Shown in pieces: positions 10,879 through 21,106 of a DNA stretch of 64,000 nucleotides (positions within the stretch are counted from its first letter, which is position 1; every line of letters starts with the position of its first letter). The DNA lies in contig QXCR01000110.1 in NCBI GenBank assembly GCA_004380135.1, forward strand, positions 1 through 64,000, written 5' to 3'. Under the pieces are notes generated by a model that was given only the letters and a program-made list of their open reading frames with translations, was not told where the DNA came from and ran no database searches. Origin of the DNA: Stemphylium vesicarium. Taxonomy: Eukaryota > Ascomycota > Dothideomycetes > Pleosporales > Pleosporaceae. Position numbers and translations under genes: made by a program.

Positions 10879-13800
10879 GTTTACAATTATGTTCCCGCGC
10901 TATGTATAATTAGGCGTGTTGGGTGGGTGAGATAGTCGAACGTAGAATACGTCGGAGCCTGGGGTTGTTAGCCATGGTAGTTGCAGCAGGTTGTTGTAGG
11001 TGAGCATACTGTCAGGACTATGGTAAACGAGTGTACTTGACAATTGTCAATGGTGGGTAAAGAATGGACCTGTGCTCCGTCAGCATATGCGGCGATACGA
11101 GATGTAGGGCTGAGTCACTCACTAGACTGTCAGTGCAGCTAGAAATGGGAAGCCACAAGCGATTGGGTTATGGCGCGTCGCAATGAATTTGGTCTCGTCG
11201 TGGATCTATGCCGTCATGTTTGACAGTGACAGGTTCCAGAAAACAGTCGTCGCGTGGTTTGGATCCACGGTACAGGGCAGATGTCAGGCACGAAGCTGGC
11301 TGACAGCGTCCAGGTGCACAGGAAAGAGTCGCGACCGTTCGATAAGAGCACGGATTCGGCAGTGGGTTCTCGAACAATGACGAAGGTGCAGTCGTCGGCG
11401 TCGAGCAATGTGTGTGGCGGGTGGGTATTGCTTTGTTCCTGGCTAACGGGGAGGCTTGCGCGTCGTCACTGGGTCCGGCGGGGCTGAAGCGCGATTTGAA
11501 GTACAGCGGGTGCAATGCTAAAACGAATGGCGACAACGTTGGCAATAAGCAACGGTCAAATTACAGTAGCGCGCGACGGGGATGCGAAGGGCGGGATTCA
11601 AAGAGTGGTCGTGATTCGGAGAATCGTGGGGAGAGAGCGTAAGGGCGCGCGGGCTTGCTGGCTTGCTGGCGGCGTGGATGCTTGTCGAAGGGGTCGCCAC
11701 GGGAAACAACGGCCGGGATGGGATGCGCGTTCGTGGGTAGATGAGTGCGCCCGTTGGTGATTGTCGGCAGAGGTGGAGAAGATGTCGGCTTGGGGGCGTG
11801 GGCGACGGGGTAGTGAAGAAGGAAGAAGAAGACGGCCGGCGTCAGCAGCAAAGTCGCCCAGGTGTCCAGGCCAAAACGACGGCTGGCAGGGGCGCGAGTC
11901 GCTAACGTGTGCTCCCTGCAGGAGAACCAACTGCTCACCACTAGTGGCAGTATCCAGGACGGGGAAAGGCAGGGTTTCGGGCGGCGGGCCTTTGCATTCG
12001 ATAGTCGCAAAATAGAAGCGCGCTTGCTCGAGAGGGCGTAGCACCTAGTCGCTTGCTCAAGCTCGACTTGACATGACTGAGAGACGGAGACGGAGACGGA
12101 GAAGGAGAAGTAGGATGCAAGAACGAAGAAGCGAACACCATGGGCGAAACAGACTCTTGTGCACCCCTCATCAGCTTTGCTAATTGCCTTGGTCGCCCGC
12201 GCCAGCTCCTGTGGATTAATTTGCATCTGGCCGCGAGGCCCTGGTCGTGCAGACGGCTGTGTGCTCAAACTGCACTAGCCATGGGGTCGTGATAATCTAC
12301 CCCGGCTCCCCAGAGCGACTTGTTATATTAATGCTGCTGCTGCGGCGTCCTCCAAACTCCAGTATGCGCCAACTCTCGCAGCCCCCGAGAAAGTGTACAT
12401 GCGCAGAGCAGCAGCCACAGGGTGTTTGTAGATCTTCCAGCGGTCTCGAGTCCGCCCTGGAGTGGTGAGCAACTCCTCCAGCGCGCGCTCGCCTAAGGAA
12501 GGAAGAAGCCACCACCAAACAAGCCAATGAGGGAAGTCGCGCCCCCTGTTCCTGCTAAGCCCTTCATTTCGGCATAACGCGGGCCCCACCTGGCCGCGAA
12601 TGACGATAATCCTTCACCACCACGCCTCAGACGTGCCCACGCGCCCTCGCGCCCTCTCTCCCCCCCCGTTGTTTTGTCGCCGTCGCCCGTCCGCTTGAAA
12701 TCTTGCCGCTCAAAAGCAATATCGCCCGACTTGCCCGCTGGCCTTGCACCTTGGTTATTCCAACGTCTTTACCGCCTGCAGCCTTGCGTTACCTCTCATC
12801 TCCCACCTGACTTCACGGCATGCAAGGGCTCTCGATTAGCCTGCAGCCACGCCATCCCTTCAATCACTCCCTTTCAAGCCATTCTGCCGGCCTCGTGTCC
12901 ATTGCCCTTTCCCAAGTGCGACCAATTGCCAATTGCACTATTGTTTTTTTGCGCCTGTCTTGGGTTCCGCTGGGTTGGCTATGCTGCTTCCACACTGACA
13001 TGAGCCAAGGTTTGCTCTAGAGAGAGACGGCTGGTTTCGACTTCTGCTCGCCGCGCCCCATGTGTGCCTCTACGCTGTGCCTGACGGAACGACATGAACT
13101 TTGCCGTGCCATCCACCCCTGTCTGTGCCTCAGCCCTCTGCAGTTCGGCTGCTAGCACCGGTAGTTCCCAGGGAGTATCCTTTGTCTCAGCAAACGCTGC
13201 TGCCATTGCGTCTACGCCTCAACTTCACCACCGAGCAATCTAGCGTTTCACCTTTGCCTGCTTCGCTCGACCAACTATATTTGTCTTGTCAACTGTCACT
13301 TGCAGTCCACGATCAGTGCCTTCGAGATTCGCGAGTACGCAGCAAAAGACACAATGACTCTCGACGGCTCTATCTTTCTCGTAGTAGTCCCGTCAATGGC
13401 CATGGCAAGCATAGCGAACACGAAGCTCGGATCATAACCACACCCGCCGATCTAATGGTCTAGCCGACACGCGATGCATCGGATACACCAGTCTGCCTGA
13501 CTCTCCTGGGGGGCTTCCGCTTTCAGACACTCGGCTATCGAATCCGGCCTGCACCAACACATCCTATACTGCATGGAAAGGGGACGTCCGAGTAAGCAGA
13601 ATGTGAATGAGCCTCGGCATGTTACGAGATGCGATAGAGAAAGGACTACACACAGCGCATAAACTGATCGACAATGGCGAAAGTATCGTTGCTGGCATGC
13701 GCATAAACGTTTCGAAACTACTTCTAGCATCTCAAATACTTTTGCTTACGATCGGGCGCTATGCCATCATCCCGCCACTAAGTATTCTCACAGAGTTCAT

Positions 13801-14251
13801 GCTATGCCTCTTCTTCTCCTATTCACTGCTTTCGCTCCAACTTGATCTCTGCCATTGCCAACGTCCATCCCGACACCCGTCTGTCCAATCCGGACTCACG
13901 GGTTGTTTCCTGTCAGGCCCACAATCGTGTGGCTCCTTTCAGTGTCATGGTTTCGGGTATTTTGGGTTTCTCGAAACATGATCTGTATCGCTACCGCGAT
14001 GGGTGGGTGGGGGCAGAGTGGCGCGCATGAACAACGAGAGTTCATTCTCCACTTTTCAGTTTTTGGTATGTCAGGCAATTCAGGTCGGTTTTCTGGAAGC
14101 CTTGGCCTTGAGTACCGACGACTGCGTGTGGCATGCACTGTGTGTGGCATATAGATGGTCACGTTGCACTCACCCGGCGCAGCACGATCAGTGTGACCTC
14201 TAGAGTCTACAACAGTACGACCACACGTCTCAGCTCTGCACGACACTCTGC
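10879..14251. other. long intergenic region / probable mucin 5' leader
   Basis: About 3.4 kb without a supported gene. The first 1.3 kb upstream of the mucin start is pyrimidine-rich on the minus strand and could be a long leader and promoter. From about 12600 to 13350 the plus strand becomes CT-rich with CTCTCTCC and similar tracts, resembling the leader of a plus-strand transcript, but only short frames follow: a 49-codon ATG frame at 13094-13243 and a 124-codon frame at 13607-13981. Neither resembles a known protein. Confidence 0.5.
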
Positions 14252-15187
14252 TCATAGCTCCACGACGATACTGTCCTCGCCCTCCACTAAACCCTCTTCC
14301 CCAGCGACCGCGGCGTTCACACTCGTCGTAGTCCATTCCCTACGCATGCCGCACACGCAAAGCACCCACAACCACATATACACCCCAAGCATACAGAGTA
14401 CACTCCCCATCCCTCCATCGCCCCTGCAAACACTGTCATAGTACCACTGCAGCCTTGCCCAATCACTTCTCTCTATACCCCTCGCGGCATGGATGTGGCC
14501 ACAGACATGCAGCCTAGGCTTCACGCGCCAGACCTCGCGCTGAAGAAGTGGACAGCCTTGCAGGTACAACGGGTTGGCAGAGCTGGCGTCTAGATGACCC
14601 CTCGCGGGCCCATGCGTGATGAGGATATCCGTGGATTCAGGCACCGCGTCCTTCCACGGGTCTGTCGTCGGTAAAGTAAGCGCGTACTGGAATGCCCAAT
14701 TCCCATACCTGGGCGTCATGGGACTGCCGTAGATGCGCAACACGCGGTCTCGGACGGCAATGGTGGTAGAAGACTCGTTGAGACATGTCACAGATCTCCA
14801 GTCCAACTCCAGCTTCTTTTCCTGCTGCTGCTTCAAAGCCGGGTCGAGTCCCACATTATGGCTCCCCGCTATCACAACCTTGTGCGCGTGCGGCCGGCTA
14901 TTCAGCCATGTGAGTTGTCCTTGTAGTTCTGCGATCGACCCGTTTACCGTCATGTCGCCGGCGTGGATAAGTATGTCGCCTGGTGGTATGCGGGGCTGCG
15001 CGTTGTGCGTGTCGGAGATGCAGACTATTTTTATCGTAGACTTGTGTGTCTGTGCAGGTAAGAGTGATGGGAGCGAGCAAGGCGGTTGGTGGGTGTATAA
15101 CCATTGTGCGATCGTTAAGGCTGAATGTGAGAGGATGCGTTGGAACGGAGAGGGAGGTGTGGGTGCGAATATGTTGGTGGACGGCAT
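14252..15187 (-). CDS. calcineurin-like metallophosphoesterase
   Basis: A single exon encodes 311 aa. This is the fungal MPPED-type branch of the metallophosphoesterase superfamily, dinuclear metal phosphatases or phosphodiesterases of mostly unknown substrate. Motifs in order: ISDTHN (Asp and His ligands), HAGDMT (bridging Asp), AGSHN where the family normally has GNH[D/E], ITHGPARGHLD and VCGHIHAARG (His ligands). The substitution puts Ser (AGC) in place of the conserved metal-binding and catalytic Asn (AAC). The C-terminal 60 residues contain a Cys/Met/Trp-rich hydrophobic stretch (GVYMWLWVLCVCGM) that may be a membrane segment. The fold assignment is firm; activity is doubtful because of the missing Asn. 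Confidence 0.85.
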   Translation of the reverse strand: MPSTNIFAPTPPSPFQRILSHSALTIAQWLYTHQPPCSLPSLLPAQTHKSTIKIVCISDTHNAQPRIPPGDILIHAGDMTVNGSIAELQGQLTWLNSRPHAHKVVIAGSHNVGLDPALKQQQEKKLELDWRSVTCLNESSTTIAVRDRVLRIYGSPMTPRYGNWAFQYALTLPTTDPWKDAVPESTDILITHGPARGHLDASSANPLYLQGCPLLQREVWRVKPRLHVCGHIHAARGIERSDWARLQWYYDSVCRGDGGMGSVLCMLGVYMWLWVLCVCGMRREWTTTSVNAAVAGEEGLVEGEDSIVVEL

Positions 15188-15771
15188 GATGTTGTGTTGG
15201 TGATGCTGATGCTAAGAGAGGAAAGAAGATGTGGAGGTATGACGTTATATATTTGGGGTTTGGACAATAAAGTGAACAACTTATGAATATACATTCTCCA
15301 CTAGGCAACAAGATCTTGATGCCTAGGTATTCCTTGATACACCCCAGCAATTCGATTGGCAACCACTGAATCATCCTCGTTTGAACCATGGATGAAGAGA
15401 CAGGTTAGTAGTAACGCAACGCACCACGTCTAGTTGAAGCCACATCTTGGTAAACCCTTCTTTTGGAGAAGCGACGTCCCCTCTAGTGGATATCTTCTCC
15501 CTTTTTTTCTATTGGCACCCAATGTAGCTTGCATTGATCGTTTGAGCCAGTAAGTTGATGTATTATATACTCAGTCAGTAAGTTCAGCGCCCTCGCTATC
15601 GTCTTTCCTCTCTCGATAGATTACATACTAGCCGTTCATGCATTTGAGCATGCCCTATCATGATGATTCTGCTCGAAACGCAGTCGTTTAAAAAAGAACC
15701 CCCATCTTCAAGTCTCAAACACGGCACTCCATTACTATACTAAGAAAGCAAGTAAAAGATATCGAGGCCTC
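15188..15771. other. intergenic
   Basis: Spacer between the phosphoesterase start and the 3' end of the secreted-protein gene (both minus strand). AT-rich; no gene seen. Confidence 0.55.
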
Positions 15772-16347
15772 CTAACAAGTCGGCGTCCCACAGATCCTAC
15801 GCACGTTCTGCGGCGCCAACGTCAGAGGGCCGCCGGTGCAGATGCGCGTCTCGCCCTCGGTATGACAGGCGAGCGGGTCAATTTTGACTGCGTTGCCGGA
15901 CATCCAGGTAGTTCTATCACATGTATTAGTTTAAGCTCACGACACAAGATCAAAATGCTTGGATAAAGAGAAATACAAGGGCAGAACTTACCCCTCACAT
16001 GTCCAGGTATGCGTAATCTGATAATACGCCTGCTCCTGCGGACCTCGCAGATCGAATAGCAGACGTCGTCTAGGAACCTCACATGCGTTGGCGTTAGGGA
16101 GGGAGGGGCCTGAGGCGCTGCAATAGGCGCCGGCTTGGACTGTGTCGACGATGTCGCTGCTATCAGAGAAGTTCGATTTGAAAGTGAAGGCGACGGCGCC
16201 GGAGGAGGGAGATGTCGTCAAGGTGTAATCTGAGATAGTGTAAGAGGTTGGTGCACATGATGCATCGTCACGCACGTTGACGACGGGCGTGGCGATGGCC
16301 GCTGCGCTGGAAGCGAGGACGAGTTGGATGAGGGTGGTGGGACGCAT
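15772..16347 (-). CDS. small cysteine-rich secreted protein (AA1-like candidate)
   Basis: Exons 16347-15992 and 15913-15772 (78-bp intron) give 165 aa. The signal peptide is MRPTTLIQLVLASSAAAIA, probably followed by a short propeptide ending at NVRDD. The mature part has eight Cys, starting ASC and ending GTPTC. The beta-rich pattern (TISDYTLTTSP, VAFTFKSNFS, AYYQITHTWTC) resembles small secreted proteins common in Dothideomycetes and, loosely, the Alt a 1 (AA1) fold. The start at 16347 is preferred over the longer open frame (to 16494) because it places a signal peptide at the N-terminus. Function unknown; an extracellular or effector-type role is only inferred from size, secretion and Cys content. 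Confidence 0.8.
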
Positions 16348-17386
16348 GTTGTGTTTTTTGGAAGTGTTTTTTTGGGAAGGTTCGTAGTGTATTGGGGCGA
16401 AGGTGTGGTAGTACCCTGAGTGCTGACAGAAAAAGAAGCGGCAAGTGGGAATAGGGTGAGATATATTCAGGAAGGATCGTTCGCTATAGCACACTCACTA
16501 CGTTGATTACTAGCTAGCTGTTCGCCGCCCTTGTGAACGAGAAGATGCGAAGCACATTACCCTAGTCCGTAATGTGACGTGCAAGAAGAGCAACAACACG
16601 TCAAATCAATGCGGCTGTACAAGACACAGCGTGACCAATCCTCGAGGTGTATCCACGGTTCGCCCTTGCGGCTGAGTGATTCTCGCGGCTGGCCTAAACA
16701 ATAAGCTGACCCGGTGCTGCTGCTGCTGCTGCTGGTTCGTACAACTTATGCCTGTTTCACATGGCGAAAGTGCATTCCTTGGTTAAGGTGAGAGAGGGGG
16801 AGGTGGGGGCCGATATTAGTTGAGTTAGATGTCAGCTGTGTCTTTTAGCAAGGACCGAGTCTCTTTGTTAGGAATCTGGTCAAGTCTCGCGTCATCAAAG
16901 ACAGTACGCATGTTGCAGGCATCAATGGCACCCGGAAAATCGGGGCGTAAAGATCATGGGTTACCGTTCGGAAGAAACGGTCGCAGACGGTCGCCATTAG
17001 TGGGAAGATAGTTTTTCAGGGTCCAATCGGAAGTTTAAGCGTGAACTCAGCCCTTCCGGACACCATCTTCTGATCTAAGCCACATTTCGTTGGCTTTTGT
17101 TCTGGATTCAAATGTGCTGATGTCTCGAGGTCGGAAGGAGAAGAGGAGAGAATAACGCGGGCCTGGAGCATATTACGCAATTATATGCGAACTGGACAGG
17201 CAACAATGACAAGAGTGCGTCTCGTGGTACGACGACGTTGCAGATGTAGTAATAGTCGGCGTTGATGCTGTTGTCGGCAGCCTAGGTGTAGGAGTGCATC
17301 ATTGGCTGGGAAGCGAAAGACCAGCATGGCATTCCCGCGGGGACCATCGTCATTCGATGCAAGCAAGTTGGCTGCACTTTAACACA
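16348..17386. other. intergenic with CTG microsatellite
   Basis: About 1 kb between divergent genes (secreted protein on minus, SNARE on plus), so it should hold both promoters. It contains a short (CTG)n tract near 16715-16733. No gene seen. Confidence 0.55.
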
Positions 17387-18545
17387 ATGGACATCACCCC
17401 GGTATTCAACGAGGTGCTTGCAAAGCACGGTGCACCACCAATCAAGCCGTATGAATTCCGTATAGAAGCACTCGACGACTTTGTAAAAGAGGCATACCGC
17501 ATTGTAGGCCACGTTGCGCGCTGCGACCTTATGTAGTGACGCCAGCTAATTCGGCACAGCGAACTCACATTACCAAGCTACACACAGATCTCAAGTCGAT
17601 ACGGCAGAGCTACCTGTCTACTGCGAACCCCCCGCGTCGAAAACAGTTTTCGCGAACAAATACAGCTTCGTCGACGGCAGACAAAGATGCAAAGTACCTC
17701 AGCGACGCGCAACGCAACGAAATCGACACCCAAGCGAAACAGTCGATACACCAGCTCAACGATGCTATCAAAACACTGGGAATCGCCGAGCAGGGCCGTC
17801 AAGCACTTCAAAGCCAGCTTGCGCTGAGGAAGCGCGCGAAACAGGGACTGGGCGCACTGGGACGATGGGCTGCAGGCGGGGCTATCACGGCGAAGAGCCC
17901 AGAGGAGGAGATTGAGGAGGCAAATGCGAATGCCATCAAGGCGCATAGAGAGAGCATTATATGGTCGCTTCAGAATCAGCTCGAGCAGTGTGGACGCTTC
18001 CAGAGCGACATGATGGAGATTAGGCTTATGCGCGAGGTGGAGAAGAGCAAGAGCGTGCTGTACAAGACAAGGACTACAGGGCCGGCCACGACTGACTACA
18101 GCGCGCCTACAGACTATCGCGAGAAGTCATCGTACGACCCAGCCGAGACGAACACGGTGATTGAGAACCAGCTGGATGCTGAGCAACTGCAACTCTTTGC
18201 ACAGGAGAACCAGGATATGCTCAAGCAGTACGAAGACCAACTCGACAAAGTCCGGTATGTACGGCCATGCTTATTTTTCTTAGCCCCTGTTAATGGCAAC
18301 GCAGCGCAACCGAAAAGTCGCTCACGGAAATCTCGGAGCTGCAGTCGACGCTCGCAAGCAACCTCAGCATGCAGGCTGCGCACATTGACCAGCTGGTCGA
18401 GGACTCGTTCAATACAACGGAGAATGTGGGGAGTGGAAACAAGGAGCTCAAGCGGGCGACGGAGCGGGGCAGCACAGCGCAAAAGGTTTTCTGGGCCACG
18501 AGCATCTTCTGCACGACGCTCGTGCTGTGGGACTTGTTTATCTGA
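17387..18545 (+). CDS. UFE1: syntaxin-18/Ufe1-type ER t-SNARE
   Basis: Exons 17387-17503, 17560-18254 and 18305-18545 (introns 56 and 50 bp) give 350 aa. Ufe1/syntaxin-18 is the ER Qa-SNARE for retrograde COPI vesicles, so it works in the same route as the beta'-COP gene in this window. Seen: the N-terminal MDITPVFNEVLAKHGAPP block; a helical N-terminal domain (HITKLHTDLKSIRQSYLS); a C-terminal SNARE motif after the second intron (TEKSLTEISELQSTLASNLS, AHIDQLVEDSFNTTENVGSG); and a tail anchor ending TTLVLWDLFI. Both splice junctions restore this continuous family pattern. The ATG at 17387 is chosen because MDIT is the usual start. Confidence 0.9.
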
Positions 18546-18580
18546 GATATCTCGGGGACTTGGCCGGTGTGATAGGGAGC

Positions 18581-18615
<35 letters not shown>
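18581..18615 (+). repeat. (AGT)n microsatellite
   Basis: Thirty-five bases of uninterrupted AGT units, 36 bp after the SNARE stop codon, hence probably in its 3' UTR. Confidence 0.95.
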
Positions 18616-19178
18616 ATACCCAAGATGCGAATATAATGCGAAGTACATCCGTCGGGTTGGATCCGTTAGTATCCGGAGCGCGCTGAGTGGACCAAATTGC
18701 TACAAGCAGCAATGACAGCACCTGTGGGGTTCGGCATAGTTGAACCAGCAGCGAGGGGACCCACTCGGGGTTCGTCACTAGAGCTGGAGCAGAAGACGTG
18801 GGCATGTAGAGCGACTGTGACTTGGACGCCTGGCGTGCATGTGCAAAGTATCGTGTCAGCGGAACTCGGTTGACATGATTGCGGAAGCGACAGCGTGTGC
18901 CTCGGCTTGCTTGCTTGCCTGCTCACACGACCCTACGGCAGAGGATCCGAGGCGAGGATTAGGAAAAAAAGTTATATAGCGACCTGGTCAGTTGCCGTTG
19001 CCATCGACATCGTCTCGAGCCGGTACCTTTCCCTCCGCCTTACCCCGACCTCCGCATCTCGTCTCCGGCCTTTGCATACAAAACAAAACTGCGGGGTCTT
19101 AGCGTGGGCGGACGCGGCTTCCAGATTCCTTCCTTGGGCGGTAAAACGTAAACGTGGGAGAAGGTGCACGCCGCAATC
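18616..19178. other. intergenic, aminotransferase 5' flank
   Basis: Spacer between two plus-strand genes. Expected to hold the promoter and leader of the aspartate aminotransferase gene; pyrimidine-rich near 19025-19060. No gene seen. Confidence 0.55.
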
Positions 19179-20642
19179 ATGCCATCTTCTACGTCTTTCT
19201 CCTCCTCCTCCTCCCCCTCCTCCACTCACCAGACCTCCACTTCCTCCCAAACCCGCCTCACGCAAATCTCCTCGCACATCGAACCCATGGCTGCTACCGC
19301 TTTCGACGCGAATGTCGTCCCCCAGGCGCCCGAAGACCCGTTGTTTGGGCTGATGGCGGCGTTCCGTCGCGATGAGCACCCCGACAAGGTCGATCTGGGC
19401 ATTGGAGCTTACCGAGACGACAACGCGAAGCCGTGGATTCTGCCCGTCGTCAAGATGGTGAGCCACGCCTTCCTCGACAACTACCTAGTATGCGCAGTAG
19501 GCTGACCCTTGCCAGGCCGAAGAGAGGCTCCGCAGCGACCCCAACCTCAACCACGAGTACCTTCCCATTGCCGGCCTTGCTGAGTTCACCTCTGCCTCGC
19601 AGAAGCTGGTTCTTGGTGGTGACAGCCCCGCCATCAAAGACAAGCGGGTTCGCACATCTCACTCCACCACGTCATGACTTGAGCTCACACCACCTAGGTC
19701 ACCAGCCTGCAGACCATCTCCGGCACTGGCGCCGTCCACCTCGGTGCCCTCTTCCTCGCAAAGTTCTACAAGACACAGACGCAGCGCACAGTCTACTTCT
19801 CCGACCCCACATGGGCCAACCACTTCCAGATCTTCTCCAACGTCGGCCTCCAACACAAGACATACCCATACTTCTCCAAGCAGACCAAGGGCCTCGACTT
19901 TGATGGCATGGTCGGTGCTCTGCAAGATGCGCCCGAGGGTAGCATTATCGTTCTGCACGCATGCGCCCACAACCCTACCGGTGTCGATGCTACTAAGGAG
20001 CAGTGGAAGAAGATTGCTGAGGTGATCAAGTCGAAGAAGCACTTTCCCTTCTTTGACACGGCATACCAAGGCTTCGCATCTGGAGACCTTGCTACCGACG
20101 GCTGGGCCATTCGCTACTTTGTCGAGCAGGGCTTCGAGCTTTGCATCGCCCAGTCGTACGCGAAGAACTTTGGTCTGTACGGCGAGCGTGCCGGCTGCTT
20201 CCACTTCGTTACCTCGCCCTCGTCCGACGCCGAGTCCACCATCAAGCGCATTGCTTCCCAGCTCGCCATCCTCCAGCGCTCCGAGATCTCAAATCCCCCC
20301 GCATACGGCGCCCGTATCGCCTCGACTGTCCTCAACGACCCCAAGCTCTTTGCCGAGTGGGAAGAGAACCTCCGCACAATGTCCGGCCGCATAAAGGAGA
20401 TGCGCAAGGCACTCCGCAGCAAGCTCGAGGAAATGGGTACCCCAGGCACATGGAACCACATCACCGACCAGATTGGCATGTTCAGCTTTACCGGCCTATC
20501 CGAAAAGCAGGTGCTGAAGATCCGCGAGGACTCGCACGTCTACATGACCAAGAACGGCCGCATCTCCATGGCTGGTCTCAACACCCACAACATTGACTAC
20601 TTTGCAAAGGCTGTCGACAAGGTCGTACGCGAGACTCAGTAG
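19179..20642 (+). CDS. AAT2: aspartate aminotransferase (PLP-dependent, cytosolic type)
   Basis: Exons 19179-19457, 19516-19647 and 19698-20642 give 451 aa. If the second ATG at 19287 is used the product is 415 aa, the usual cytosolic length. It interconverts aspartate/2-oxoglutarate and oxaloacetate/glutamate. Seen: VDLGIGAYRDDNAKPWILPVVK near the N-terminus, SGTGAVHLGALF, HNPTGVD (cofactor Asn), FFDTAYQGFASGD (Asp/Tyr contacting PLP), the Schiff-base lysine in QSYAKNFGLYGERAG, and a C-terminal GRISMAGLN with the substrate Arg. The extra N-terminus from 19179 is a Ser/Thr-rich stretch without acidic residues, compatible with a targeting presequence, so dual localisation is possible. The second intron has a weak GTTCGC donor. 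Confidence 0.95.
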
Positions 20643-21106
20643 GTATGGTGGGGGTATTTGTAGGAATAGAGCATATGAGTGATGGCCGTGATAGGCCCAT
20701 GGGTCATGAGTTATGATATCTGGGATAGACATACTAATGGTATGACATGGCTAGTATAGACCAAATTCCCATTTCACAGCATTTTCTGCAATATCCACAC
20801 TTATCATTTGCGTGACTAGTTGTGAGGTTGAAATGATGCGTAATATTTCTACAATCTCTCGTGGCTGGTTGAACAAAAGAGATGGACATGATGGAGAGTG
20901 AAAGACTGTAGGTGGGAGGGAAGAGGGGTATACAACGAGTGGCATGTAAAGAACGTTTCCTTCTAAACAGAGCCAAAACAAAAACGCCCACAGTAGACCT
21001 TTGCATATCCCGTCATCCGTTTCTCTCATGATCATACTCATATTCCCGTAAGTTCCGTTTCTTCGTCTTTCGTTGCCTGTCGTTATCATCATCATCATCA
21101 TCGTCA
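20643..21106. other. intergenic, convergent 3' ends
   Basis: 464 bp between the aminotransferase stop (+) and the stop of the Gag-like gene (-). AT-rich, with a short ATC repeat near 21086-21110. No gene seen. Confidence 0.6.

Noticed and set aside
11561..12268. 235-codon minus-strand frame upstream of the mucin gene
   Set aside because: Composition is that of a pyrimidine-rich leader (Pro/Ser/Arg with no fold pattern), and there is no homology-like motif; it overlaps equally long frames on both strands.
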